A DNA stretch of 64,000 nucleotides from Flavobacteriaceae bacterium NBU2977 (GCA_019931105.1 JAIOUW010000001.1:1488001-1552000), one strand, 5' to 3'. Counted from the stretch's first letter, positions 23,505 through 31,668 are shown. Notes: generated by a model from the sequence alone, not told the origin. Numbers and translations are program-made.

Positions 23505-23930
23505 TTAGTTGAAGGTATTTATAATGTCTTGTTTGGTGGTCGCGTCTCCCCAAAGTTTGCGAATGTCATCATCCAAAGCGAGTTCGGCTATGGCGGACAT
23601 CATTTCGATATGTACAGTATCTTCACCTTCTTTTAATTTTGGAATGGCGAGCATGATGACAAAGTTGACCATATCATCATCTTCATCCCAGATCAGGCCT
23701 TGCGATCTTCCGAAAGCAAAAGAGGCCTCATTCACAACTTCGGACACACTATGCGGAATGGCAATATTGCTGCCGCAGTAGGTGGACAATAATTTTTCGC
23801 GATTCAAGAGGTCGGAAATATAACTGTCCTTATCGTTGATTTTGGCAGTATCAAAAAGTAGTTGCGCCAATTCATCAATGGCGTCTACTTTGTTTTTGGC
23901 TTTTAAATCAAGGATAATTTCTGGAATCAT
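23505..23930 (-). CDS. PTS fructose/mannitol-type enzyme IIA
   Basis: A 141-residue IIA domain. The phospho-histidine is His60 in the IAIPHSV motif, preceded by a REKLLSTYCG segment. It receives phosphate from HPr. It is separate from HPr (no FPr fusion) and lies 12 bases upstream of IIC on the same strand, in the order epimerase, IIA, IIC, IIB, HPr, EI. Confidence 0.92.
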   Translation of the reverse strand: MIPEIILDLKAKNKVDAIDELAQLLFDTAKINDKDSYISDLLNREKLLSTYCGSNIAIPHSVSEVVNEASFAFGRSQGLIWDEDDDMVNFVIMLAIPKLKEGEDTVHIEMMSAIAELALDDDIRKLWGDATTKQDIINTFN

Positions 23931-23936
23931 TTTAGG

Positions 23937-24641
23937 TTACTTTTTCTGGGCAGCGTCGATAGCGGCCCGACATTTTTGTATTCCTGCGGTTATTCCATCC
24001 GGATCTTTAAAGATCGCCGATGAAAGAATGACCACATCGGGATCACATTCTATTAGTTTTTCAAGGTTGTCAGCGCGAATTCCTCCGTCGATGGCAATCT
24101 CACAATCCGGATTTTTTTCATCGACCAATTTTCTGGCTCTTCTTAAAAGATCCAAACAAGATTTTCTCCATCCCCAGTTATCTTTTCCATCGGTTTCATC
24201 GACTCCGTGCACCACAATATGCAAGCGGTCAATGTCATATATCGATTCTTCGACAAATGAGAGCGGCGTATACAATCCAATAGTAAGTCCGAATTTCATT
24301 TTGCGCTCACGGCACCAATTGATAATATAGGCCAAGGGCGCACCGATAAAATGTTCTGCAGGAAGAATCAGCATATTTGTACCTACCTCTGCCAATTTTT
24401 CAATAAACAATAGATCGCATGTTTCGGTATAGATATGGCATTCAATCGGCTTGACGGTATAGGGCCTAATGCCCTCTATTACCTGATGTCCGCCCATCAA
24501 TTGCATATTCTTCAAGTCATGCATATCAGCAGCATCTGAATGTATATAATCTGCTCCTGCTTCACTGGCTTCTTTGACGATGTCGGCCAAATGGCCATAA
24601 TCGACGTGGGCCAAGCCTGCGGCAATCTTTATTTTCTTCAT
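23937..24641 (-). CDS. ribulose/allulose-phosphate 3-epimerase family protein
   Basis: A 234-residue TIM-barrel protein of the ribulose-phosphate epimerase family. Landmarks are the HSDAADMHD metal-site strand, the CHIYTE segment, the VHGVDE loop and the IAIDGGIRADN phosphate-binding strand. The divergence from housekeeping Rpe and the PTS context suggest an AlsE-like epimerase acting on the 6-phosphate formed by the transporter. This is inference. It lies 9 bases after the alcohol dehydrogenase stop codon. Confidence 0.8.
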   Translation of the reverse strand: MKKIKIAAGLAHVDYGHLADIVKEASEAGADYIHSDAADMHDLKNMQLMGGHQVIEGIRPYTVKPIECHIYTETCDLLFIEKLAEVGTNMLILPAEHFIGAPLAYIINWCRERKMKFGLTIGLYTPLSFVEESIYDIDRLHIVVHGVDETDGKDNWGWRKSCLDLLRRARKLVDEKNPDCEIAIDGGIRADNLEKLIECDPDVVILSSAIFKDPDGITAGIQKCRAAIDAAQKK

Positions 24642-24650
24642 AGTGGAATA

Positions 24651-25799
24651 TTATGCCAAACTATTGGACATTATTTTTTTTATTTGATCGGTATTTTCAG
24701 GCATTAACAAAGTTAAAAGTGGATGGTTCATGATTTCCTTATGCTCCTCCTTAGTCAAATTTGCACGTTGCAATGCTTCAGAAAGCCTTACCTTTTTCAT
24801 CAGACCAATAATTCTTTCACCCAAAGAACGATCGTCATCTTTTGAATTGATGTAGCGGGCCACTCTATCAAACTTATCTTGGGCCAAGGGTTCTTTATAC
24901 TTCAAAAATTCAGGATAGACGATAGCCAAGGTTTCACCGTGAGGAACCCTGGGGCAAATACCGCCGATGATTTCACCTAATGGATGTGGCAATTGGGCTC
25001 CCCCATTTGCCAAGCAAATACCAGCCAATGTATCGGCCCAGGCCAGTTGGGTGCGTGCCTCGATGTCAGCAGGATTCTCGATTGCAATCGGCAAATAATC
25101 AAAGACGATTTTAATGGCTTGAAGCGACATGCTTTCGGTCAAAGGAGAGGTAAGATTGCCCAAATAGCTTTCGAAAGCGTGGGTAAATGCATCGAACCCT
25201 GTGGCCGCCGTTACATGCGCCGGAACCGTAAGCATTAACTCGGGATCGACTATAGATACGTATGGAAAGAGGCCTGAATGAAAAATCGTTACCTTATTTT
25301 TGTTATTAGTATCCGAAACGACGGCCGCCTGTGTCGATTGGGATCCTGTGCCCGAAGTGGTCGACACCGCAACAAAGGGCAACGACGTTTTAGGGCTTGG
25401 CCCTACCGCGAACGGATTTGAATACTTTTCGATAGCATTGTCCCAATTGATTTTGGCTTCTGCATTGTATAAAAAAGCAATCAGTTTGGCACTGTCCATA
25501 ACCGAGCCTCCACCAACGCCCAGGATGAAATCTACCTGATGCTCCACAGCTTTTTCAATACCCCTTTCGACGCCTTCCGTAGTTGGGTTTGGAATGATTT
25601 CATCAAAATTGAACACTGAAACACCCGCTTCGTTCAGAATGCCATTGATTCTTTCATAGGTCTTTTTTTGGGACCCGTTCAAGGGCCTGGAAATCAATAA
25701 ACACTTTTTTCCTAGATTTTCTGAAACCTCCTTCAATTCACTGATCCTGCCAACCCCAAAGCGAATTTGAGTAGGCATAAAAAAGTTAAAACTCTTCAT
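24651..25799 (-). CDS. iron-containing alcohol dehydrogenase
   Basis: A 382-residue group III dehydrogenase. The NAD-binding GVGGGSVMDSAK motif is near residues 95-107, and the metal ligands sit in GFDAFTHAFESY, LPHPLGEIIGG and VPHGETLA. It reduces an aldehyde or ketone, or oxidises an alcohol, using NAD(H) and iron or zinc. It lies within the PTS operon, 8 bases after the lyase gene, so its substrate is probably a product of that pathway, which is inference. Confidence 0.88.
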   Translation of the reverse strand: MKSFNFFMPTQIRFGVGRISELKEVSENLGKKCLLISRPLNGSQKKTYERINGILNEAGVSVFNFDEIIPNPTTEGVERGIEKAVEHQVDFILGVGGGSVMDSAKLIAFLYNAEAKINWDNAIEKYSNPFAVGPSPKTSLPFVAVSTTSGTGSQSTQAAVVSDTNNKNKVTIFHSGLFPYVSIVDPELMLTVPAHVTAATGFDAFTHAFESYLGNLTSPLTESMSLQAIKIVFDYLPIAIENPADIEARTQLAWADTLAGICLANGGAQLPHPLGEIIGGICPRVPHGETLAIVYPEFLKYKEPLAQDKFDRVARYINSKDDDRSLGERIIGLMKKVRLSEALQRANLTKEEHKEIMNHPLLTLLMPENTDQIKKIMSNSLA

Positions 25800-25807
25800 A
25801 AACTGGG

Positions 25808-27193
25808 TTATAATAATTTGAATTTTGCGGTAAAATGGCGAAGACTCAATATTGGCCCTTCATATATCAACTTTAATCCTTTCATTTCATGTCTCCGCTC
25901 GTAAACATCGGCTAAGGAATTGACCACAACATCCATATGCCTATTGGTATATACCCTTCTAGAAATTGAAAGCCTTACAAGATCCAGTTCAGGAAATGTC
26001 ACTTCCCCAGTTTCCGGATCTTTTTTGGAGAAAGCGCAAGACCCTAATTCTACTCCTCGCACACCACCGGTTCGATAGAGTTCGACTACCATAGCCTGAC
26101 CTGGAAACTCACCTTGCGGAATATGAGGATAGAATTTTCTGGCATCTATATAGACCCCGTGCCCGCCGGTAGGCTTGATAATCGGAACACCTCTCTTATG
26201 GAGTTCATCACCTAAATATTTTACTTGTTCAATGCGATATTCAAGATAATCTTCCTCTGTACCTTCATCGAGGCCAATGGCCAAGGCCTCCAAATCTCTT
26301 CCACTTTGCCCACCATAGGTGATAAAGCCTTCGTTAACGATTGCCAACAAGTTGAGCATGGGAACCAACTCTTTATGTCGCGTACATATAAATCCACCGA
26401 TGTTGACCATCCCATCTTTTTTTGAACTCATGACACATCCATCAGCATATGAGAACATTTCAAGGGTTATTTCTTTGACGGTCTTATGTTTATAACCTAC
26501 TTCGCGTTTTTTGATGAAGTAGCAGTTTTCGGCGAATCGTGCCGCATCGATCATAAACGGGATGCCGTACTTTTTTGCAATTGCAGATACCTCTTTTATG
26601 TTTGCCATTGAAACGGGCTGTCCACCATTTCCATTACAGGTTACCGTCATTATGATCAACGGAATGTTGTCCTTTCCTTTTTCATCGATCAAGGCTTTTA
26701 ATTTAGTGACATCCATATTTCCTTTGAAAGGATGGTCAAGGGTATTCGCTGTGCGACCCTCCTCCACGATAAGATCGACCGGAATTGAACCAGCTACTTC
26801 TGCATGCCCCTTAAAACTGTCGAAGTGCATATTTCCTGGTATGTAGCCTCCATTTTTTGCGTAAAGTTGTGACATGATAAAATCAGCTGCCCTGCCTTGG
26901 TGCGTGGGCTGCACATAGGGAAAACCTAAAATATCTTGGGCAGCCTTCTCGAATTTGAAGTAACTTTTGGCGCCTGCATAAGACTCGTCGCCCCTCATCA
27001 TTCCTGCCCATTGATTTGAGCTCATGGCCGTCGTTCCGCTGTCCGTCAACATGTCGATATAGACGTGCTCCGCTTTTAGCTTGAAAACATTGTAATAGGC
27101 ATCTTCAATCCATTTTTCTCTTTCTGCTCGGGTTGATTTTTTAATCGGTTCGACTACTTTGATACGAAACGGCTCGGCATTCAAAAATTTCAT
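25808..27193 (-). CDS. tnaA: tryptophanase-type beta-eliminating lyase
   Basis: A 461-residue PLP enzyme of the tryptophanase/tyrosine phenol-lyase family. PLP lysine is K259 in MSSKKDGMV. Specificity residues favour tryptophanase: Asp125 in HFDSFKGH, where tyrosine phenol-lyase has Thr124; Leu at VELGSCAF, where the phenol-lyase has Arg381; and His453 in RHFTAKF, as in E. coli His463. It would turn tryptophan into indole, pyruvate and ammonia. It is the first gene of the PTS operon; no tryptophan permease gene is beside it, so the physiological substrate is open. Confidence 0.85.
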   Translation of the reverse strand: MKFLNAEPFRIKVVEPIKKSTRAEREKWIEDAYYNVFKLKAEHVYIDMLTDSGTTAMSSNQWAGMMRGDESYAGAKSYFKFEKAAQDILGFPYVQPTHQGRAADFIMSQLYAKNGGYIPGNMHFDSFKGHAEVAGSIPVDLIVEEGRTANTLDHPFKGNMDVTKLKALIDEKGKDNIPLIIMTVTCNGNGGQPVSMANIKEVSAIAKKYGIPFMIDAARFAENCYFIKKREVGYKHKTVKEITLEMFSYADGCVMSSKKDGMVNIGGFICTRHKELVPMLNLLAIVNEGFITYGGQSGRDLEALAIGLDEGTEEDYLEYRIEQVKYLGDELHKRGVPIIKPTGGHGVYIDARKFYPHIPQGEFPGQAMVVELYRTGGVRGVELGSCAFSKKDPETGEVTFPELDLVRLSISRRVYTNRHMDVVVNSLADVYERRHEMKGLKLIYEGPILSLRHFTAKFKLL

Positions 27194-27288
27194 GCAATAA
27201 TCTTTAATTGGTCTGATAACGGGTTTGGTTTGGGCAAAGATTTAATGTCATTCAAATGAAGGCCCTCGTAAATGTAATAAAACTTGAC

Positions 27289-27296
27289 CAAACGTA
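27289..27296 (-). promoter_or_regulatory. -7 box for the lyase/PTS operon
   Basis: On the minus strand this reads TACGTTTG, an exact TAnnTTTG match, 95 bases before the lyase ATG. No good TTG lies about 19 bases further upstream. Confidence 0.4.
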
Positions 27297-27472
27297 TCGA
27301 TAGAAAACCTTAGTCGCCGTAGTTGATGGGTTAGGGCCAAACAGTAATGAAAAACCACATAAGAATCAGGGTGACCGAATACCTCCAAGTTTTATAAAGT
27401 TTGTACATGGGGCAAATAAAGGTTCTTTGCGAACAAATATCGCCATTTTAAGCAATCAGATTTTAGATGGGA

Positions 27473-27504
27473 TCTTTGAATAAGATAACTAAAATATTGT
27501 AAAT
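27473..27504 (+). promoter_or_regulatory. possible promoter of the GTPase operon
   Basis: A TTTG element near 27474 is followed about 20 bases later by TAAATTAG, a near match (one change) to TAnnTTTG. It is about 80 bases upstream of the first gene of the module. Confidence 0.35.
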
Positions 27505-27585
27505 TAGCCCGCTGCCTTTTTTAGCAATTACAGGCTATTCGGCGTCAAAAGCAAGCTCCTAGGGCAACAACAATAAATGAGAATT

Positions 27586-27945
27586 ATGTCAAAAAACGAC
27601 CAAACAGTATTTAAGCTCAACGGCAAGGTCGAGGGCAATACCTCGAAGATCGAGACCATACGAAACTTGATATTCGGTGAAACCATCGAGGCTTATGATT
27701 CTGAATTCGAATCGCTCAAAAAAGATATACTCGACAAGAAAAAAGTGTTGGAAGATTTGATAGAGCAGGTCAGGAACGACCTTAACACCTCTATCGACAA
27801 TATCGCGACCGATGTGAACATCCGTATTACCGAAGTCGAAAAAAACCTGGAGAATAGGATCGATAATTTAGAGGATGATGCCGTAAACAAAAGAATGCTC
27901 GGCAAATTGCTAATTGAACTGGGCGAGAAGGTAAGCAAGAAATAG
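27586..27945 (+). CDS. coiled-coil protein of the GTPase module
   Basis: A 119-residue, highly charged, helical protein without signal or membrane segment. The N-terminal part (KIETIRNLIFGETIEAYDSEFESL) resembles the start of the next protein (KIEILKDILFTDDREFEERI), so the two share an N-terminal module. The rest is coiled-coil (KKKVLEDLIEQVR and ITEVEKNLENRI heptads). An ATG at 27577 would add MRI; the ATG at 27586 is chosen as simpler. It lies 20 bases before its neighbour in a probable four-gene operon. Function is not known; it may be a structural partner of the GTPase. Confidence 0.7.
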   Translation: MSKNDQTVFKLNGKVEGNTSKIETIRNLIFGETIEAYDSEFESLKKDILDKKKVLEDLIEQVRNDLNTSIDNIATDVNIRITEVEKNLENRIDNLEDDAVNKRMLGKLLIELGEKVSKK

Positions 27946-27965
27946 ACGGGCAAAAACTCCTCTTA

Positions 27966-28817
27966 ATGAACGAGAATGACAAAATAGAAATCCTTAAGGA
28001 TATCTTATTTACGGATGACCGTGAATTCGAGGAGAGAATATCCAAGAGGGTTGATATTCTAGAGCGTACCGTAAACGAGAAGAAAAAACTTTCAAAAAAG
28101 GTTCATCCTATCATAGAGCATGAATTGGAGGAGTTTACGAGAAGCATCCCCCAAACCTTGGGCCCGACAATTACCGCCACTTTAAAGGAAGAAATCAAGA
28201 ACCACAAAGATGAGGTGGTCGATGCATTGTATCCCGTACTGGGTAAAATGGTGAAAAAATATGTGGCCCAGGAAATGAAGCTGCTTTCGGAAAAAATAGA
28301 CGGCCAGCTGGGGTTCTTGAAACGCTGGAAAAGAAAGATCAAATCGTTGTTCTTTGGGGTAAGCGAAGATCAGCAGTTACTTGACGAACTTTCATCTGCA
28401 AAGATCGAACAGGTGTTGTTGATAGAAAAGGATTCGGGAATCTTAAAGGCAGGGTACACCAAATCGAAAACAATCGACGAAGAAATGATCTCGGGCATGT
28501 TCACCGCGATCAAGTCGTTCGTTGAGGATGCCTTCAATCAAAAAGGTCAAGAACTAGAACTGATTGAATATGAAAACTATCAAATACACCTGCAGAGCTT
28601 TGTAACGCATTATATTGCCGTTGTGATTTCCGGCAATTATTCACTTGGGGCCAAAAACAAACTTCAAGACCTTATCTTCGATTTTTACCATGGTTATATG
28701 GCCATGAACCTTGACCTTGTCTTTGAAACATTGAATGCCGAAAAAGCGGCAGTTCCTGTAGATAGGCGTCGCCTTGAACGAAAATTGGCCCAAAGTTTTG
28801 GCAATGCACAGATCTAA
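27966..28817 (+). CDS. helical protein with roadblock-like domain, GTPase partner
   Basis: A 283-residue cytoplasmic protein. Residues 1-115 are helical and charged and begin with the module shared with the preceding gene. Residues about 135-250 (IEQVLLIEKDSGILKAG, SGMFTAIKSFVEDAF, HYIAVVISGNY) have the beta-alpha-beta pattern of roadblock/longin domains, the type that in MglB partners the Ras-like GTPase MglA. Homologues in other phyla often carry a C-terminal OmpA domain; this one ends without it. The GTPase gene overlaps its last 14 bases. The roadblock call rests on visual comparison only. Confidence 0.65.
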   Translation: MNENDKIEILKDILFTDDREFEERISKRVDILERTVNEKKKLSKKVHPIIEHELEEFTRSIPQTLGPTITATLKEEIKNHKDEVVDALYPVLGKMVKKYVAQEMKLLSEKIDGQLGFLKRWKRKIKSLFFGVSEDQQLLDELSSAKIEQVLLIEKDSGILKAGYTKSKTIDEEMISGMFTAIKSFVEDAFNQKGQELELIEYENYQIHLQSFVTHYIAVVISGNYSLGAKNKLQDLIFDFYHGYMAMNLDLVFETLNAEKAAVPVDRRRLERKLAQSFGNAQI

Positions 28818-29301
28818 AAAACTGGTGGTTTTGGGCCATTTCGGGGTCGGCAAGACCTCGTTGATCAGAAGGTTCGTAAGCGACGTGTTCTCCGATAAGT
28901 ATAAAGTTACCATTGGGGTGCATATTACCAAAAAAGTGGTGGAAATCTCCGCAGGAAACTCGGTCTCACTTATTTTATGGGATTTAGAAGGAACCGATGA
29001 CATCACTACGATTAGGAATTCCTATCTTTTGGGAACCCATGGCGCCGTTTTCGTTTTTGATGTTACCCGACCGTCGACCTTTCAAAATCTGAACGAAGAC
29101 CTTAAGGTAGTTGCCGAGAAATTGCGATCCGTTCCGATAATCGTGGTTGGCAACAAAATGGATCTCGTAGATGCCAATGACTTGATAACCGTTCTTGGCG
29201 AGAACGATATTGCGTACGATTTTCTTTCAAGCGCAAAGACCGGAAGTGCTGTAGAGGACTTGTTTTACAAAATGGCGACCCTTTTACAAGAAGATGCTTA
29301 A
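28804..29301 (+). CDS. Ras/Rab-like small GTPase
   Basis: A 165-residue small GTPase with all G motifs: G1 GHFGVGKT (residues 11-18), a switch I threonine in KVTIGVHI, G3 DLEGTDD, G4 GNKMDL and G5 SSAKT. The residue after DLEG is Thr rather than the catalytic Gln of Ras, so hydrolysis may depend on a partner. It ends with no lipidation motif and no membrane segment, so it is likely cytoplasmic and recruited by its partners. The ATG at 28804 gives an 11-residue run to the P-loop and overlaps the upstream gene by 14 bases; an earlier in-frame start at 28774 is possible. Confidence 0.88.
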   Translation: MHRSKKLVVLGHFGVGKTSLIRRFVSDVFSDKYKVTIGVHITKKVVEISAGNSVSLILWDLEGTDDITTIRNSYLLGTHGAVFVFDVTRPSTFQNLNEDLKVVAEKLRSVPIIVVGNKMDLVDANDLITVLGENDIAYDFLSSAKTGSAVEDLFYKMATLLQEDA

Positions 29302-30820
29302 CGAATACCGACAACGATTTATTAACGAAAGCCTACAGTTGATCTTGTTGGATAACGATAGTGTCGTGGTCGCAAGCGACAACAGTATTTTTCACGTTGC
29401 CCAAGGTGAGTCGATAACAGAATTGCATCCTTTTTTTGAGAGCGTACCGTCATTGATCGAAAGCGAAACAAAGGTTTTCAAGTTCTTATGCATCCACCTT
29501 TCCTTGCAGGGAGATTTTCGTATTGTAGACATTTCTATCAGTAAGGAAGAACCCCATGCCGTACTCGTAATTCACGATCTTACCGAACATTATGAGTCGT
29601 ATCAAAGTGCTGCCCAGGCAAGAAACGAATCGGTAATCAAGACCGAGTTGACTGTAATCAAGAACAATGAGTTGGAAGAACGTGAGCGCTTCAAAAATCT
29701 ATTTATCCAGAATTTCAGCCACGAAATCAGAAACCCTTTGACGAGCATAGTGGCAATAGCCAATATTCTATCTGATACCTCGTTGACGGACCAGCAACGA
29801 AAAATGCTCGATTTTTTACAGGAATCTAACGCCGCTCTCAAACTTATGCTCGAAGATATTCTTAGCCTTGGCGCAATTGAAAGTGGCAAGTTGCATTTGC
29901 AAGAAAAACCGTTTGATCTGACCAAACTTTTTCGGCTGCTTGAATTCACCTATAAAACGAAGACCAAGCAAAAAAATATAGAACTCGTCGCTGTTTTTGA
30001 TGAGCGAATTCCTGATTTTGTCGAAGGGGATCGACTGCGGTTGTACCAGATACTTACCAATCTGCTCGACAATGCGCTGAAGTACACCGATAGTGGTAAA
30101 ATTTCGTTTTCGTTATCCTTTAATCAGAAGTGGGCCAACAAGGTAAGTATCCGTTTCGAAGTCGCTGATACAGGGGTCGGTATTCCCGAAGAATCGTTGG
30201 AATCCATTTTCGAAAGCTTTACCCAGCTCGACGTTGGCCAGAACAAAGATGGCTCCGGTCTGGGGCTTGCCATCGTCAAAGGTTTGTTAGAACTGATGGG
30301 TAGCAAGATCAAAGTGACTTCACAAGTCGGCCAGGGCTCGGTTTTTTATTTCGACCTTTTGTTAAAATACCCACTGCATCCGGTTCAGGAAGCGCTAAAG
30401 GGAAGTACAAGTCCAATACAGGGCGATATCAAAAGAAAGGCCAAGGACAAAGTCAACCTTTTGGTCGTTGAAGATGATGAACGAATACAGACCTTAATTT
30501 TAAAAACTTTGGTTGACGCAGAGTTTTTTAATGTGGATATTCTTAATGATGGGGCCGATGTTTTGAAAGAATTGGTCAACAATCAATATAACATCATCTT
30601 GATGGATGTAGACTTGCCCAATATTTCCGGTGACCATCTAACAAGACTTATAAGGGAGTTCCCTTTCAAGAACATCAAGAACATACCCATAATCGGACTT
30701 ACCGCGAATGCCTTCAATGAGCAAATAACCTCCTATTTGGCTTCGGGAATGAACAAAGTATTGACCAAGCCCTTTGAAAAAGAAGATCTCATAAAGGCTA
30801 TACTTCGTGTTTTGAGATAG
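29294..30820 (+). CDS. soluble hybrid histidine kinase with receiver domain
   Basis: A 508-residue kinase with no membrane segment. Residues 1-100 look PAS-like, then a coiled coil leads to HisKA with phospho-His143 (FSHEIRNPLTS). The ATPase domain shows the N box (NLLDNALKYTDSG, about 256), G1 (ADTGVGIP) and G2 (DGSGLGLAIVKG, about 319). A receiver domain (388-505) has acidic residues D394/D395, phospho-acceptor D438 (ILMDVDLPN) and K492 (LTKPF). The start overlaps the GTPase stop by 8 bases, so the two are translationally coupled, suggesting joint action. There is no DNA-binding output domain, so phosphate probably passes to another protein. Confidence 0.85.
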   Translation: MLNEYRQRFINESLQLILLDNDSVVVASDNSIFHVAQGESITELHPFFESVPSLIESETKVFKFLCIHLSLQGDFRIVDISISKEEPHAVLVIHDLTEHYESYQSAAQARNESVIKTELTVIKNNELEERERFKNLFIQNFSHEIRNPLTSIVAIANILSDTSLTDQQRKMLDFLQESNAALKLMLEDILSLGAIESGKLHLQEKPFDLTKLFRLLEFTYKTKTKQKNIELVAVFDERIPDFVEGDRLRLYQILTNLLDNALKYTDSGKISFSLSFNQKWANKVSIRFEVADTGVGIPEESLESIFESFTQLDVGQNKDGSGLGLAIVKGLLELMGSKIKVTSQVGQGSVFYFDLLLKYPLHPVQEALKGSTSPIQGDIKRKAKDKVNLLVVEDDERIQTLILKTLVDAEFFNVDILNDGADVLKELVNNQYNIILMDVDLPNISGDHLTRLIREFPFKNIKNIPIIGLTANAFNEQITSYLASGMNKVLTKPFEKEDLIKAILRVLR

Positions 30821-30921
30821 AAAACAAATTTTGTTTTGCTTATAGATTCCTTCCCTTAAATGTCGTTTTAAGCATTGACTCAAGATTAGTATAAAGGCAC
30901 AAATTGTAAGAAAATGACTAC

Positions 30922-30961
30922 AAATATGCTTTTTGTCGATGAAATATGCTTTTTGTCGATG
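30922..30961. repeat. perfect 20-bp tandem duplication
   Basis: Two exact copies (30922-30941 and 30942-30961) of a 20-base unit lie between the kinase and the small membrane protein gene. A further AAAT at the end begins a third partial copy. It may be a recent slippage event or a doubled protein-binding site. Confidence 0.9.
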
Positions 30962-31078
30962 AAAATAATCTCGAGTTCGTTTTTTCTTTCCTACCATCTG
31001 CTACTTATTAGTTTTAGCCGTTCTTATGAATCAAGAGATCCTTGACCGAACAAAAAGAACAGGCACTGAAGAACACTT

Positions 31079-31354
31079 ATGAACGGCATTGATAGTTCGC
31101 TTTTGGCACAAATTTTTTTCGGAACCAGTTTGGTGGTCTTTTTAATGGCCCTTTATATCATTTTACCCGGCTTTGTCTACGGAAAGCGCACGGTCTTGAA
31201 ACCTAAATTGGTCAATGCCATGTGGCTCAAGTTTTACGAAGGAACGATTGGAAGGATAAAAAGCAACTTGATAGGATTCAAAAAAAAAGAATTGATCGAT
31301 AATGTGAACTTGACCCATAATACTTTTAGAATAAAAGTGGCAAGGAAAATTTAA
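31079..31354 (+). CDS. small membrane protein, unknown function
   Basis: A 91-residue protein I do not recognise. A single hydrophobic segment near residues 10-35 (IFFGTSLVVFLMALYIILPGFVYG) is followed by a basic cytoplasmic tail ending in KVARKI. Its ATG lies in a short region after the kinase operon, with a separate 258-base gap before it. Nothing else in the neighbourhood suggests a function. Confidence 0.55.
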   Translation: MNGIDSSLLAQIFFGTSLVVFLMALYIILPGFVYGKRTVLKPKLVNAMWLKFYEGTIGRIKSNLIGFKKKELIDNVNLTHNTFRIKVARKI

Positions 31355-31430
31355 AGTAGGGCTATACTAACACTAACCATGTATGTTGTCCGATATCGAC
31401 CTTGTTTAAAATTCGATTTTTGAAATGCAG

Positions 31431-31452
31431 TTGCATAGTGGAGCCTATGCAA
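31431..31452 (+). other. hairpin or operator-like dyad
   Basis: TTGCATAG and CTATGCAA pair perfectly over 8 bp around a TGGAGC loop. It precedes a terminator by about 65 bases and might be part of a small transcript. It may alternatively be a DNA-level operator. Confidence 0.5.
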
Positions 31453-31515
31453 TGAAAGATCGTCCAACTGAATTTGGTGATATAAAAGAGAGTTTTGATT
31501 AGTTAGGTTGGTTTG

Positions 31516-31542
31516 AAGGGCCCTGAGAACTCAGGGCCTTTT
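31516..31542 (+). terminator. terminator in the intergenic region
   Basis: GGCCCTGAG and CTCAGGGCC form a 9-bp stem with an AA loop, followed by TTTT. It would end a transcript from the upstream side, either the small membrane protein gene or a short untranslated RNA. Confidence 0.65.
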
Positions 31543-31581
31543 GATAATCGGAAAGAAAGTGTTGTGCTTAAAAAGAATGTG

Positions 31582-31668
31582 ATGCGTATGAGAAAATCTT
31601 TAGCGATCTTGGTTATTTTGATCGTGCTGCTCTTAATAGCAAAAATAGTTATGGAATCTTCCCATTAA
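31582..31668 (+). CDS. 28-residue transmembrane microprotein
   Basis: The frame MRMRKSLAILVILIVLLLIAKIVMESSH is a short basic head with one long hydrophobic helix, a plausible single-pass microprotein. It lies just downstream of a terminator and has no detectable neighbour in an operon. Hydrophobic short frames occur by chance in AT-rich DNA, so support is limited. Confidence 0.35.
   Translation: MRMRKSLAILVILIVLLLIAKIVMESSH

Larger units (their letters stand above)
27194..27576. other. divergent regulatory region between the PTS and GTPase operons
   Basis: This 383-base gap separates two divergent operons. Candidate boxes are given in separate entries. No RNA gene, no repeat and no credible open reading frame is seen. 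A classical leader peptide with a Trp codon, as in the E. coli tna attenuator, was looked for upstream of the lyase gene and not found. Confidence 0.45.

Noticed and set aside
27194-27576. A tna-type leader peptide before the tryptophanase-like gene
   Set aside because: No short frame with Trp codons and a following attenuator hairpin is visible in the minus-strand leader.
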